A DNA stretch of 30,440 bases from an uncultured Opitutia bacterium (GCA_903921665.1 CAIXQT010000098.1:1-30440); one strand, 5' to 3'. Positions 15,476 to 24,092 are shown, counted from the first letter of the stretch. Program-made: numbers and translations. The notes: generated by a model not told the origin, from the letters alone.

Positions 15476-16224
15476 GCGAAGTGGCGGCGGTGGGCTTCGG
15501 CCAGGCCGAGCAGGGTCAGGTGCGGCTCATGCGTCACCCTCGCCTGCCAGGAGGCAGGCAGGTAGACGGCGGCGCCGCCGGTGACGATCACCTTGGGCAT
15601 GGGCGAACCTTGGCGGACGAGTTCGGCGCATACGCCGTCGAGCAAGGCGCCGATCATGCCGGCGAACCCCAGGGCGCAACCGGCGCGCATCGCGTCGACG
15701 GTCGACTTGCCGATCGCCGGACCGCCAAGCAACGAAGCCGGGTCGAGGGCCGGCAGCAGCGCCGTCCGTTCGTGGAGATACTGCGTCATCACGCCGAGAC
15801 CGGGGGCGATGATGCCGCCGGCGTAGCCGCGTTCGGTGAGGATATCGACGGTCGTGGCCGTGCCCATGCCGACGATCACCGCGGGCGCGCCAGCGACGAG
15901 CTGGGCGCCGACGCAATCAGCCAGACGATCCTGGCCGACCTCGGCCGGCTTCGGATAATCAAAGCCGAGGCCTTCCACGTTGTCGTGACGAAGATGATAG
16001 AAAGGCCGCCCGCTGCTGAGCAAGGCCGGCGAGATCGCCGCCGTCACCGTCGGCACGACGCTCGCCAGGGCGACGCCCTGCGTCGGATGGGCGGCGAGCA
16101 ACGCGTTCAGGGCAGCCGTCTCGAGCGAAGCGGTCGGGAGTTCGCCGTGGGCGAGCACCTGGCGGCCATCGACGACGCCCCAATGCGCGTGCGTGTTGCC
16201 GACATCGAGGCAGAAGAGGGACAC
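15472..16224 (-). CDS. coaX: Type III pantothenate kinase
   Basis: The 250-residue protein of the ASKHA fold has the N-terminal phosphate motif DVGNT (7-11), GQDR with catalytic Asp99, GTATTVD (121-127) and GGIIAPGL. It phosphorylates pantothenate with ATP, the first step of CoA synthesis, and is not subject to the CoA feedback seen with CoaA. The position before GTATT that is usually Asp (DxGTA) is Gly119 here, so the monovalent-cation site may differ. The gene lies between birA (39 bases upstream) and the small membrane gene it overlaps. Confidence 0.93.
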   Translation of the reverse strand: MSLFCLDVGNTHAHWGVVDGRQVLAHGELPTASLETAALNALLAAHPTQGVALASVVPTVTAAISPALLSSGRPFYHLRHDNVEGLGFDYPKPAEVGQDRLADCVGAQLVAGAPAVIVGMGTATTVDILTERGYAGGIIAPGLGVMTQYLHERTALLPALDPASLLGGPAIGKSTVDAMRAGCALGFAGMIGALLDGVCAELVRQGSPMPKVIVTGGAAVYLPASWQARVTHEPHLTLLGLAEAHRRHFA

Positions 16225-16263
16225 GGTGAAGATGGTGAGAAGGGCGGCGGGCGGCGCAAGCGC

Positions 16264-17253
16264 TCAGGCTTTGCGCAACGTCACCTCGCCCGAAGACACG
16301 ACGGCCTTGCGGCCACCGCCCGTGCGGAGAATCAGGGATCCTTCTTCGTCGATGCCGTCGACGATGCCCGCGACCGGGTCGCCGCGGAGGCCGACGCGGA
16401 CGGATTTGCCGGCCAGGACGTCATAGGAAGCCCAGAGCTTGCGGAAGGAACGCGACCAGGTGCCTTCTTCGAACTGCTCCCAGGCGCGGAAAAGCGCGGC
16501 GATGACGGCGGCCGCCTCGCGGTTGACGTCGAGCGGCGCGCCGAGCGCCGCCTCAAGCGAACCGGCGACCGACCGGATCTCAGCCGGGAAGTCCTTCGGC
16601 TGGCCGGTGAGATTAAGGCCCAACCCGAAGACCAGCTCGCGGACGGAATCCGCATCAAGCCGCGCCTCGGTGAGCATGCCGGCGACCTTGCGACCATCCG
16701 GCGATTGCAGGTCGTTGGGCCACTTCAAGCCGAGCTTGAGGCCGAGCGATTTCTCGACGTGCGAGCAAAGCGCGAGGCCCATCCAAAGCGTGAACGGCTT
16801 GAGCCGCTCCGGGGAGATGAACGGACGGAAAGCGAGCGACAGGTAAAGGTTGCCGGACCGGGCGCTGTGCCACTTGCGACCGAGCCGCCCGCGACCAGCG
16901 CGCTGCGAACACGCGAGCACCGCGAACGGGGCCTCCTGACCGACGGCGAGCCGACGTTCCGCTTCGGAGTTCGTGCTGTCGACCTCGTCGAGCAATTCGA
17001 CCGCGGGCGCGACCTTGAGCCGACGCAGATGGGCGTCGAGCAACGCGGCGTTGAGCTCGCGGGGGACGGATTTCAGTTCATAGCCCTTGCGGGTCGAAGC
17101 CTTGAAGGTGAAGCCATCGGCGCGGAGGCGTTCGAGCCGGCTCCAGATCGCGACGCGCGAGACGCCGAGCTCCTTCGCCAGACGGTCGCCGCTGACCGGT
17201 TCGCCGTCTGCCTCGAGGAACGCGAGGAGGATGCTGCTGTCGAGGGCGGGCAT
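16264..17253 (-). CDS. birA: Bifunctional biotin-[acetyl-CoA-carboxylase] ligase / biotin repressor
   Basis: The 329-residue protein has an N-terminal winged helix-turn-helix (about 1-60, SGDRLAKELGVSRVAIWSRLERL). The catalytic core carries the biotin/ATP loop GRGRLGRKW (120-128), KWPND (177-181) and GRKVAGML with the active-site Lys189. A C-terminal SH3-like domain includes GDPVAGIVDGIDEEGSLIL. It activates biotin to biotinyl-AMP and transfers it to carboxyl carrier proteins. The intact DNA-binding domain implies that it also represses biotin genes, none of which are here. It starts 4 bases after the nadC stop. Confidence 0.95.
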   Translation of the reverse strand: MPALDSSILLAFLEADGEPVSGDRLAKELGVSRVAIWSRLERLRADGFTFKASTRKGYELKSVPRELNAALLDAHLRRLKVAPAVELLDEVDSTNSEAERRLAVGQEAPFAVLACSQRAGRGRLGRKWHSARSGNLYLSLAFRPFISPERLKPFTLWMGLALCSHVEKSLGLKLGLKWPNDLQSPDGRKVAGMLTEARLDADSVRELVFGLGLNLTGQPKDFPAEIRSVAGSLEAALGAPLDVNREAAAVIAALFRAWEQFEEGTWSRSFRKLWASYDVLAGKSVRVGLRGDPVAGIVDGIDEEGSLILRTGGGRKAVVSSGEVTLRKA

Positions 17254-17257
17254 GGCG

Positions 17258-18184
17258 TCAGAGCCAGTCGAGGCCGAGGTCGCACCAAGGCGCGGCGTGG
17301 GTGAGTCCGCCGCTCGAGACGAAATCGGGGGCGAGCGCGCCGATGAGCGGCAACGAGGCGAGGCTCACGCCGCCGCTGACTTCGGACCAGGCGCGACCGC
17401 GGAGCAGCGGGATGGCTTCTCGCAGGTCGGCGGTCGGAAAGTTATCGAGCAAGATGATGTCCGCGCCGGCCTTCAGGACCGGGGCGATCTGGTCGAGGCG
17501 GTCGACCTCGACTTCGACGAGCAGGTCGGGGCGGCTGTCGCGCGCGCGCTGGACCATCTTCGTGATACGCTCGCCGGCCGTCGCGCCGCCGGCGGCCAGG
17601 TGGTTATCCTTCACCATGATCCGATCGAAGAGCCCGAGCCGGTGGTTATAGCCGCCACCTTGACCGACCGCGTATTTTTCGAGCATGCGGAAACCCGGGG
17701 TCGTCTTGCGCGTATCAAGCAGCTTCGTCGGCGAGGAGCCTAGGGCGAGGACGTGCTCGCGGGTGTGCGTCGCCACGCCGCAGAGACGCTGGAGGAAGTT
17801 GAGCAGGATACGCTCGGCGGTCAGCAGTTCGGCAGCGGGGCCTTCGACTTCGGCGACCGCGGTGCCGGCCGGGACGAACTGACCATCGTACGCGAGCGGC
17901 TTCGCGTGGCAGCGGCCGCCGTAGGCAGCGAACACCACGTCGAGCAGCCCGAGGCCGGCCAAGACCATCGGGCGACGGGCGACGATCCGCGCGCGGGCGC
18001 GTTCGCTGCCGGCGAGCAGGGCCGCGGAGGGATCACCGGTGCGGAGCGGCGGCGGCGCGAGCCCTAGGCCGGAGAGGTCTTCCTCGCGCGCGAACTCGGC
18101 GAACCGCAACAGCCATGACCGATCCAGGTCGTCCCAGCGGAGACGGCGGATCAGTCGGTCGGTCTGGCCGGGGTCGCGCGGCAT
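17258..18184 (-). CDS. nadC: Nicotinate-nucleotide pyrophosphorylase (carboxylating)
   Basis: The 308-residue protein has TAERILLNFLQRLCGVAT (122-139), LLDTRKTTPGFRMLEKYAV (155-173), GGGYNHRLGLFD (176-187) and KDNH (192-195). These bind quinolinate and PRPP. It makes nicotinate mononucleotide in de novo NAD synthesis. The C-terminal barrel with ILLDNF and SGGV is complete. nadA and nadB are not in the window. It follows dnaJ by 39 bases; a small GC hairpin in that gap (arms 18200-18205 and 18210-18215) has no T-run and is unlikely to separate the transcripts. Confidence 0.95.
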   Translation of the reverse strand: MPRDPGQTDRLIRRLRWDDLDRSWLLRFAEFAREEDLSGLGLAPPPLRTGDPSAALLAGSERARARIVARRPMVLAGLGLLDVVFAAYGGRCHAKPLAYDGQFVPAGTAVAEVEGPAAELLTAERILLNFLQRLCGVATHTREHVLALGSSPTKLLDTRKTTPGFRMLEKYAVGQGGGYNHRLGLFDRIMVKDNHLAAGGATAGERITKMVQRARDSRPDLLVEVEVDRLDQIAPVLKAGADIILLDNFPTADLREAIPLLRGRAWSEVSGGVSLASLPLIGALAPDFVSSGGLTHAAPWCDLGLDWL

Positions 18185-18223
18185 GGGTTCACCTTACGAC
18201 CCGACCCCTGTCGGGCAAGGGGG

Positions 18224-19369
18224 TTAAGGGAAGAACTTCTTGAACTTCGAACGCCAAGACTCGGAGACCGGGGCGGCTTCATCGCCGCAGGCGGCGGCGT
18301 AGGCCTTGAGGGCTTCCTTTTCCTTGTCGGTCATCTTCTTGGGCACGTCGATGTCGACGCGCACGAGCAGATCGCCGGAAGTCGAGCCGCGGAGCGGCGG
18401 CATGCCTTCGCCGCGCAGGCGGAAGATCGTCCCGCCCTGGGTCCCGGCCGGGATGTTCAAGTTGGTCTTACCCTTGAGCTTCGGGACGACGATCTTGCCG
18501 CCGAGGGCCGCGATCGAGAACTTCACCGGCACGCTGCAGGCGAGGTCATCGCCGTCGCGTTCGAAGAGTTCGTGTTCGTTGACCGTGATGTAGACGTAAA
18601 GATCGCCGGCCGAGGCGCCGCGGCGTCCGGCGGAGCCGTTGCCCGTCGAGCGGAGCTTCGTGCCCGTGTCGACTCCGGGGGGGATGCGCAGGCTGACGGT
18701 GGATTCGGCGACCATGCGGCCTTCGCCGGAGCAAGACTTGCAAGGCTTGTCGATGCGTTCGCCTTCGCCGGCGCAGCTCGGGCAGGTCTGCTTCATCGAG
18801 AAGAAGCCTTGGGAGCGGACGACCTGGCCATGGCCGTGGCACGTCGGGCATCGGGTCTTCTTGGCGCCGGCTTCGGCGCCGGAGCCGGAGCACTTCGCGC
18901 AGGCGACGTGCTTACGATAAGGGATCTTGCGCTCGACGCCTTCGGCGGCCTCTTCGAGCGAGATCTTCAGGTCGACGCGAAGGTCTTCGCCCGCGTTGTC
19001 GTGGCCTTGGCCGCCTCCGCCGCCGCCGAACATGTCGCCGAAGCTCCCGCCCCCGCCGCCGAACATCTGTTCGAAGATGTCACGCGGATCGGCGCCACGG
19101 AAGCCGCCGCCAGCCGGACCGCGGCCGGCGCCGCCGCCCATGTTCGGGTCGAACGCGGCTTCGCCGTGTTGGTCGTAGAGCTTACGCTTGGCTTCGTCGC
19201 CAAGGATCTCGTAGGCGCGCGAGACCTTCTTGAATTTCTCCTCGGCCTCCTTGTTCCCTGGATTGCGGTCAGGGTGGAACTCCATCGCCTTCTTGCGATA
19301 AGCCTTCTTGAGGTCATCGGCGGACGCGGACTTCGCGACGCCCAGCAGGGTGTAATATTCGTCGGCCAT
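18224..19369 (-). CDS. dnaJ: Chaperone protein DnaJ
   Basis: This is a full-length 381-residue class A DnaJ. It has a J domain with HPD at 32-34, a Gly/Phe-rich linker (about 75-122) with GGGGG repeats, and four zinc-binding repeats (CAKCSGSG 157, CPTCHGHG 174, CPSCAGEG 196, CKSCSGEG 210). C-terminal substrate-binding domains follow. It stimulates DnaK ATP hydrolysis and delivers unfolded proteins. It follows grpE by 9 bases. dnaK and hrcA are absent from this window, so the usual hrcA-grpE-dnaK-dnaJ order is broken. Confidence 0.97.
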   Translation of the reverse strand: MADEYYTLLGVAKSASADDLKKAYRKKAMEFHPDRNPGNKEAEEKFKKVSRAYEILGDEAKRKLYDQHGEAAFDPNMGGGAGRGPAGGGFRGADPRDIFEQMFGGGGGSFGDMFGGGGGGQGHDNAGEDLRVDLKISLEEAAEGVERKIPYRKHVACAKCSGSGAEAGAKKTRCPTCHGHGQVVRSQGFFSMKQTCPSCAGEGERIDKPCKSCSGEGRMVAESTVSLRIPPGVDTGTKLRSTGNGSAGRRGASAGDLYVYITVNEHELFERDGDDLACSVPVKFSIAALGGKIVVPKLKGKTNLNIPAGTQGGTIFRLRGEGMPPLRGSTSGDLLVRVDIDVPKKMTDKEKEALKAYAAACGDEAAPVSESWRSKFKKFFP

Positions 19370-19378
19370 CGGAAGGGA

Positions 19379-19885
19379 CTACTTGGCGGCGCCGGCGGAG
19401 ACGAAGACGGCGGCCGGGCGGACGACGCGTTCATGGAGCAACCAGCCCGAACGGGCGACGCGCAGCACCGTGCCTTCGGCGACGTCGGCGCTCGGTTCGG
19501 AGCCCACGGCCTCGTGGCGGGAAGGATCGAAAGGCTGACCCACCGGGCTGATCTCGACGAGCCCTTGAGCCGAGAGGATCGAGCGCAGCTGGCCGACCGC
19601 CATGCGGAAGCCTTCGGCGACGGCGCGGCCATCGGTCTGCTTCGCGGCCGAATCGAGGCCGAGGCTGAGGGAATCAAGGGCGGGCAGCAGGTCTTCGAGG
19701 AGGCCGGCCGTCGCGAACTTGCGGAGCTCTTCGCGTTCGCGCTGGTGGCGGCGCTGCTGGTTCTGCTGGTCTGCGTTGCTACGCAGCACCGTGTCCTTGA
19801 GCAAGGCGACCTGGCCTTCGAGCTCGGCGATGCGGGTCGGGACGTCGGGCTGGACAGGTTCGGAGGAAGGGATCGGGTCAGTCAT
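19379..19885 (-). CDS. grpE: Nucleotide exchange factor GrpE
   Basis: The 168-residue protein has an N-terminal coiled coil (about 20-75) and the four-helix/beta head. The head includes LLPALDSLSLGL, GQPFDPSRHEAVG and the final beta segment SGWLLHERVVRPAAVFVS. GrpE releases ADP from DnaK. I chose the ATG at 19885 (MTDPIPSSEPV). The frame is open further upstream, but that part overlaps the preceding gene and is Arg/Ser/Pro-rich. It begins 4 bases after the AsmA-like gene and 9 bases before dnaJ. Confidence 0.93.
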   Translation of the reverse strand: MTDPIPSSEPVQPDVPTRIAELEGQVALLKDTVLRSNADQQNQQRRHQREREELRKFATAGLLEDLLPALDSLSLGLDSAAKQTDGRAVAEGFRMAVGQLRSILSAQGLVEISPVGQPFDPSRHEAVGSEPSADVAEGTVLRVARSGWLLHERVVRPAAVFVSAGAAK

Positions 19886-19889
19886 GAGA

Positions 19890-20660
19890 TTATTTTTCGC
19901 CGAGGAGTTTTTCGGTGATGGATTTACGCACGCGTTCGCGGGCGAGGTCGAGCAGGAGTTCCGGCTGCCGCTGCGCGGCGTTCTGCAAAGCCTGCGCGCC
20001 CATCGGGCGGGAGACTTTTTCGGCGAAGTTGCGTTCCGTGATGTCACGCGCCTCGAACACGTAGCCGAAAGGCTGGTCGACGACCACCTTGCGCGCGGGC
20101 GTCCCGTCGCCGGCGATGACCGTGATGCGGTCGACCCGGACGCGGAGACGCTTGATCAGGAAAGGCTGCTTCTCGCCCGGCGTCTTCGGCTCGGGCCGGG
20201 ATGGGCCGGCGGAGGGCGCCGCCTTGAGTCCGTTGAAGATATCCTTCGCGTTGTTGTCGGCCAGGAAGTCGGCCTTACCGACGATCGTGAGGTGCTCGAT
20301 GTCGAGTTCCGCGTCGTTGACCGTCTGGCTGCCGCCCTCGAAGAACGTGAGCAGGTCGAGGTCGATGACGAGGCGGCGGACCTTGAGGAACTCCTTCTCG
20401 GTCCATCGGGTCGGGTTGGTGATCGTCAGCCCTTCGAAGGCGATACGCCCGCCGAACAGATTGGTGTCGTTGGCCTCGACCGCCAGGTGGGCTCCGGACT
20501 TGGTCGCAAGGGAAGCGTCGAGCAGTTTGGGCGAAAAGCGACCCAGCGCCCAGATGCCCAGGAGCCCGACCGCGACCAGGAACAGGGCGATGCCGCAAAG
20601 CACCGTGAGGAGCTTGCGCAGGGCGGTGCCCCATCGGGTGCTTGGTGAAGTGGCGGACAT
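19890..20660 (-). CDS. AsmA/DUF748-like membrane-anchored protein
   Basis: The protein of about 256 residues has one N-terminal membrane span (LLTVLCGIALFLVAVGLLGIWAL). Beta-rich sequence of AsmA-like style follows (LFGGRIAFEGLTITNP, VRRLVIDLDLLTFFEGG, FLIKRLRVRVDRITVIAGDG). AsmA-like proteins are lipid-transport or envelope-biogenesis proteins anchored in the inner membrane with a periplasmic beta-groove; this one is much shorter than classical AsmA. I prefer the ATG at 20660. An ATG at 20690 is possible, but a TTGACC box at 20708-20703 could place the promoter over it. It heads the grpE-dnaJ-nadC-birA-coaX run. Confidence 0.68.
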   Translation of the reverse strand: MSATSPSTRWGTALRKLLTVLCGIALFLVAVGLLGIWALGRFSPKLLDASLATKSGAHLAVEANDTNLFGGRIAFEGLTITNPTRWTEKEFLKVRRLVIDLDLLTFFEGGSQTVNDAELDIEHLTIVGKADFLADNNAKDIFNGLKAAPSAGPSRPEPKTPGEKQPFLIKRLRVRVDRITVIAGDGTPARKVVVDQPFGYVFEARDITERNFAEKVSRPMGAQALQNAAQRQPELLLDLARERVRKSITEKLLGEK

Positions 20661-20718
20661 CGGCGGACGCGGAAATCGAGCAGTAGCCATGCCACCCAGC
20701 AGGGTCAACGGCGGAGGC

Positions 20719-20743
20719 AAAAAGCCCTGTTTATGGGCTTTTT
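20719..20743 (-). terminator. Intrinsic terminator, probably for the lipoprotein gene
   Basis: AAAAAGCCC (20719-20727) pairs with GGGCTTTTT (20735-20743) around loop TGTTTAT. The A/T tails make it work in either direction. It is the second hairpin downstream of the lipoprotein stop on the minus strand and protects the AsmA-like promoter region. Confidence 0.75.
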
Positions 20744-20766
20744 ACCAAGGCGATGGGCATAAAGAA

Positions 20767-20792
20767 GACCCGCTGCGCTGGGCAGGCGGGTC
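20767..20792 (-). terminator. Upstream hairpin of a tandem terminator
   Basis: GACCCGC (20767-20773) pairs with GCGGGTC (20786-20792). On the minus strand it is followed by TTCTTT. Together with the hairpin at 20719-20743 it makes a tandem terminator after the lipoprotein gene. Confidence 0.5.
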
Positions 20793-20825
20793 CTTCTGTC
20801 CCGGGGTGTGACTCCCAGGCGGGGG

Positions 20826-21200
20826 TTACTGAGCCAAGACGGCGAAGCCGAGGTCATCACCGGCGACGACCTCAGGGACCGAGGACTGTCCGGGGATGAT
20901 GGCCACCACGGCGGACTTGTCGTCGGCCTTGATGATTTCGACGATGAAGTTCTTGCCGCCCTTGGTGAGCTGCAGCTTGGCGCCGGGGTCGCGCTTCTCG
21001 ATCGCGGAGAGCTCGAGGAGCGAAAGGTCGCCACGGAGGGAGAGGACGCTCACGCGAGAGGGGTCGGGAGCGGCGGGCAGGGTTTCCTTCTGCCAGGAGA
21101 AGCGCGTGGCTTCGGCGGGGACGGAGGCCTGGTTTTTCGAGGCCGATTTGCAGCCGACGAAGGAAGCCGCGAGAGCGAGGAGAAGCACGGTGCGCTGCAT
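20826..21200 (-). CDS. Small lipoprotein of unknown function
   Basis: The 124-residue product starts MQRTVLLLALAASFVGCKS. It has a lipoprotein signal peptide with lipidated Cys17 after Phe-Val-Gly. The mature part has one beta-rich domain (VSVLSLRGDLSLLELSAIEKRDPGAKLQLTK, FIVEIIKADDKSAVVAIIP) that resembles small envelope beta-barrel modules, but the family is not recognised. The ATG at 21200 was chosen over an earlier in-frame start because it gives the proper signal. It is divergent from hisG and ends before a tandem terminator, so it is probably monocistronic. Confidence 0.8.
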   Translation of the reverse strand: MQRTVLLLALAASFVGCKSASKNQASVPAEATRFSWQKETLPAAPDPSRVSVLSLRGDLSLLELSAIEKRDPGAKLQLTKGGKNFIVEIIKADDKSAVVAIIPGQSSVPEVVAGDDLGFAVLAQ

Positions 21201-21294
21201 AAGATTGGGGTAAAAAAGGGTCATTTCCGTGGGGTTCTTAGTCAATCCCTTAATGCTTGCGGAGGGGCTTAGGGTGGGCTTCCTCAATGGTCCA

Positions 21295-22179
21295 ATGAGT
21301 CAGGAAGCCGCCAAATTGATGCTCGGTCTGCCCAAGGGCAGCCTGGAAGAGGCCACTCTCCAGCTATTCGCCCGGGCCGGGTTCCCCGTCGCCAAGAGCA
21401 GCCGCTCTTATCGCCCCTCCTTCGATGACCCCGCCCTCGATGGTCGCTTCATCCGCGCCCAGGAAGTCGCCCGTTATGTCGAGCACGGCTTCTTCGACTG
21501 CGGCCTCACCGGCCAGGACTGGGTCCAGGAAAACAACGCCGACGTCGTGCAGGTCTGCGAGTTGATCTACAGCCGCGCCTCCGCCCAGAAATCCCGCTGG
21601 GTCCTCTGCGTCCCCGAAGCCTCCCCTGTCCAGACCGCCAAGGATCTCGCCGGCAAGCGCGTCGCCACCGAACTCGTCGAGACCACCCGCCGCTGGTTCA
21701 AGTCGCAGGGCGTCGAATGCGAAGTCGAATTCTCCTGGGGCGCCACCGAAGTGAAGGTGCCTGAGCTCGCCGACGCCATCGTCGACATCACCGAGACCGG
21801 CTCCTCCATCAAGGCCAACAAGCTGCGCATCGTCGCCCAGCTGATGGAGACCACCACCGTCCTCGTCGCGAACAAAGCCGCCTGGGCCAATCCCGCCAAG
21901 CGCGCCAAGATCGAGCAGATCGTGCTCATGCTACAGGGCGCCCTCGCCGCGCAGCACATGGTCGGCCTCAAGTTCAATCTCCCGAAGGCGAAGCTGGACC
22001 AAGTCGCGGCCGCCCTCCCCGCCTTGCGTAATCCGACGGTCTCGCCCCTGAGCAACGCCGACTGGATCGCCGTCGAGACCATCATCGACGCCCGCCAGGC
22101 GCGCGAGTTCATCCCGACCCTCAAGGCCGCCGGCGCCGAGGGCATCGTGGAGTACCCGATCAACAAGCTCGTCTACTGA
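21295..22179 (+). CDS. hisG: ATP phosphoribosyltransferase, long form
   Basis: The 294-residue protein begins MSQEAAKLMLGLPKGSLEEATLQLFARAG. It has the phosphoribosyltransferase domains, with GLTGQDWV and the PRPP-loop-like DAIVDITETGSSIKANKLR. A C-terminal regulatory ACT-like domain (about 215-294) marks the long, hexameric, histidine-inhibited HisG that needs no HisZ. It catalyses the first step of histidine synthesis. Other his genes are not nearby. It leads a three-gene run with aguB 9 bases downstream. The ATG at 21295 fits the family start; the frame is open further upstream, but those codons lie in the divergent promoter region. Confidence 0.93.
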   Translation: MSQEAAKLMLGLPKGSLEEATLQLFARAGFPVAKSSRSYRPSFDDPALDGRFIRAQEVARYVEHGFFDCGLTGQDWVQENNADVVQVCELIYSRASAQKSRWVLCVPEASPVQTAKDLAGKRVATELVETTRRWFKSQGVECEVEFSWGATEVKVPELADAIVDITETGSSIKANKLRIVAQLMETTTVLVANKAAWANPAKRAKIEQIVLMLQGALAAQHMVGLKFNLPKAKLDQVAAALPALRNPTVSPLSNADWIAVETIIDARQAREFIPTLKAAGAEGIVEYPINKLVY

Positions 22180-22188
22180 CGCACGCCC

Positions 22189-23058
22189 ATGGCTGACTCC
22201 GTCCGCGTCGGTCTCATCCAGCTCACCGCCGAGGACACGCCCGCGGCGAACGTGCGCAAGACCCTACCCCGCATCGAAGAAGCGGCGGCCAAGGGCGCCA
22301 AGATCATCGGCCTGCAGGAGATGTTCACGACGAAGTATTTCTGCATCACCCAGGACCCGAAGAACTTCGACCTCGCCGAGCCGATCGAGACCGGCCCGTC
22401 CGTGACCGAACTCGCCAAGGCCGCGAAGCGTCTCGGCGTCGTCATCGTCGCCCCGCTCTTCGAAGCGCGCGGCAGCGAAGTCTACCACAACACCGCGGCC
22501 GTCATCGACGCGGACGGCACCGTGCTCGGCAAGTACCGGAAGATGCACATCCCACAGGACCCAGGCTTCGAGGAAAAATTCTACTTCACCCCCGGCGACC
22601 TCGGCTTCCGCACCTGGAAGACCGCGCACGGCGACATCGGCGTGCTCATCTGCTGGGACCAATGGTACCCTGAAGCCGCCCGTCTCACCGCGCTCGGCGG
22701 CGCCCAGATCCTCTTCTACCCGACCGCGATCGGCTGGCTGCCTGAAGAGAAGGCCGCCCTCGGCCGGGCGCAGCATAACGCCTGGGAGACCGTCCAGCGC
22801 GGCCACGGCGTCGCCAACGGCTGCTACGTCGCCGCGACCAACCGCGTCGGCACCGAAGGCCGCACGCAGTTCTGGGGACAGAGCTTCGTCTCGGACCCGT
22901 ACGGCGAGATCGTCGCCCGCGCTTCCGTCGAGAAGGAGGAGATCCTCCTCGCCGATTGCGACCTCGTGAAGCAGCGCGAATTCCGCCGCATCTGGCCGTT
23001 CTTCCGCGACCGACGCATCGACGCCTACGGCGACCTGACGCGCCGTCTGCGCGACTGA
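22189..23058 (+). CDS. aguB: N-carbamoylputrescine amidase
   Basis: The 289-residue carbon-nitrogen hydrolase has the complete catalytic triad: Glu44 (GLQEMF), Lys118 (YRKMHIPQDPGF) and Cys155 (VLICWDQWYPE). The long signature HIPQDPGFEEKFYFTPGD is typical of plant and bacterial N-carbamoylputrescine amidases. It hydrolyses N-carbamoylputrescine to putrescine, CO2 and ammonia. The next gene is agmatine deiminase, whose product is this enzyme's substrate, which supports the assignment. Spacing to aguA is 8 bases. Confidence 0.94.
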   Translation: MADSVRVGLIQLTAEDTPAANVRKTLPRIEEAAAKGAKIIGLQEMFTTKYFCITQDPKNFDLAEPIETGPSVTELAKAAKRLGVVIVAPLFEARGSEVYHNTAAVIDADGTVLGKYRKMHIPQDPGFEEKFYFTPGDLGFRTWKTAHGDIGVLICWDQWYPEAARLTALGGAQILFYPTAIGWLPEEKAALGRAQHNAWETVQRGHGVANGCYVAATNRVGTEGRTQFWGQSFVSDPYGEIVARASVEKEEILLADCDLVKQREFRRIWPFFRDRRIDAYGDLTRRLRD

Positions 23059-23066
23059 CCTTCCGC

Positions 23067-24092
23067 ATGGCCTCGCCTCGCTCCCTCGGATTTCGCATGC
23101 CTGCGGAATGGGAACCCCAGTCCGCCACATGGCTGTCCTGGCCCTCGAACACCGCGCTCTGGCCCGGCCACTACGGACTCATCCCCGCGAAGTTCGCGGA
23201 GTTCGCGGCCGCGATCTCGAAGTTCCAGCCGGTGAAGATCAACGCCGCAGGCAAGCTGCGCGCCGAAGCTGAACGCGAACTCAAGGAGGCCAAGGCCGAC
23301 CTCTCCGTCATCGAACTGACCGACATCGCCACCGATGACGTCTGGTGCCGCGACCACGGCCCGATCTTCGTGAAGAACGACCAGACCAAGGAGCTCGCGC
23401 TCACCGACTGGGAATTCCACGGCTGGGGCGGCAAGTTCGAGGCCTCGCTCGACAACCAGGTCCCCGGCAAGGTCGCCGCGCGCCTCGGCGTGAAGAAGTT
23501 CAGCTATCCCTTTGAACTCGAAGGCGGCGGTATCGAAGTCTCCGGCGACGGCCTGCTTCTCACCACCGAGGCCGTGCAGAACAACCCGAACCGAGCGGAA
23601 GGCCGCGACGACGCCGCGTTCCACGCCGCCATCCGCGACGGCCTCGCGATCGATGAGCTCCTCTGGATCGGCGAAGGCCTGGCCAACGACGACACCGACG
23701 GCCACATCGACAACCTCGCGCGCTTCATCGCGCCGCGCACGATCCTCGCCGTCAGCGAAGCCGACAAGGCCTCGCCCAACTACGCGCCGATGCAGGAGAA
23801 CCTCCAGCGCCTGCGCGAGATGCGCCCGCGCGGCCAGCGTCTCGACATCCTCGAACTCCCGCTGCCCAAGCCCATCCGCCTCGCGGGCCGCGACCTGCCG
23901 CCGAGCCACGCGAATTTCCTCATCGTGAACGGCGGCGTCCTCGTGCCGCTCTACGGCCAGGACTCTGACAAGGTCGCCATGGGCATCATCGGCGACTGCT
24001 TCCCGGGCCGGAAAATCGTGGGCATCGACTGCCGCCTGCTCCTGATCGAAGGTGGTGCGCTGCACTGCCTCAGCCAGCAGCAGCCGGCGTGA
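23067..24092 (+). CDS. aguA: Agmatine deiminase
   Basis: The 341-residue member of the PPAD/agmatine deiminase family has MPAEWEPQSATWLSWP, VWCRDHGPIFV (Asp96), LEGGGIEVSGDG (151-162), DTDGHIDNLARF (His213) and catalytic Cys334 in GGALHCLSQQQP. It converts agmatine to N-carbamoylputrescine and ammonia. With AguB this gives the two-step arginine-decarboxylase route to putrescine. The arginine decarboxylase itself is not in the window. An internal ATG at 23097 (MPAEWEP) is an alternative start ten residues later, and it matches where many family members begin. Confidence 0.94.
   Translation: MASPRSLGFRMPAEWEPQSATWLSWPSNTALWPGHYGLIPAKFAEFAAAISKFQPVKINAAGKLRAEAERELKEAKADLSVIELTDIATDDVWCRDHGPIFVKNDQTKELALTDWEFHGWGGKFEASLDNQVPGKVAARLGVKKFSYPFELEGGGIEVSGDGLLLTTEAVQNNPNRAEGRDDAAFHAAIRDGLAIDELLWIGEGLANDDTDGHIDNLARFIAPRTILAVSEADKASPNYAPMQENLQRLREMRPRGQRLDILELPLPKPIRLAGRDLPPSHANFLIVNGGVLVPLYGQDSDKVAMGIIGDCFPGRKIVGIDCRLLLIEGGALHCLSQQQPA

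Noticed and set aside
15481..17304. 607-codon plus-strand open frame opposite coaX and birA
   Set aside because: It spans two real genes and their gap in antisense with low-complexity charged residues, and shows no recognisable motif.
18200..18215. Hairpin between dnaJ and nadC as a terminator
   Set aside because: There are only 6 pairs and no T-run on the minus strand; more likely incidental in GC-rich sequence.
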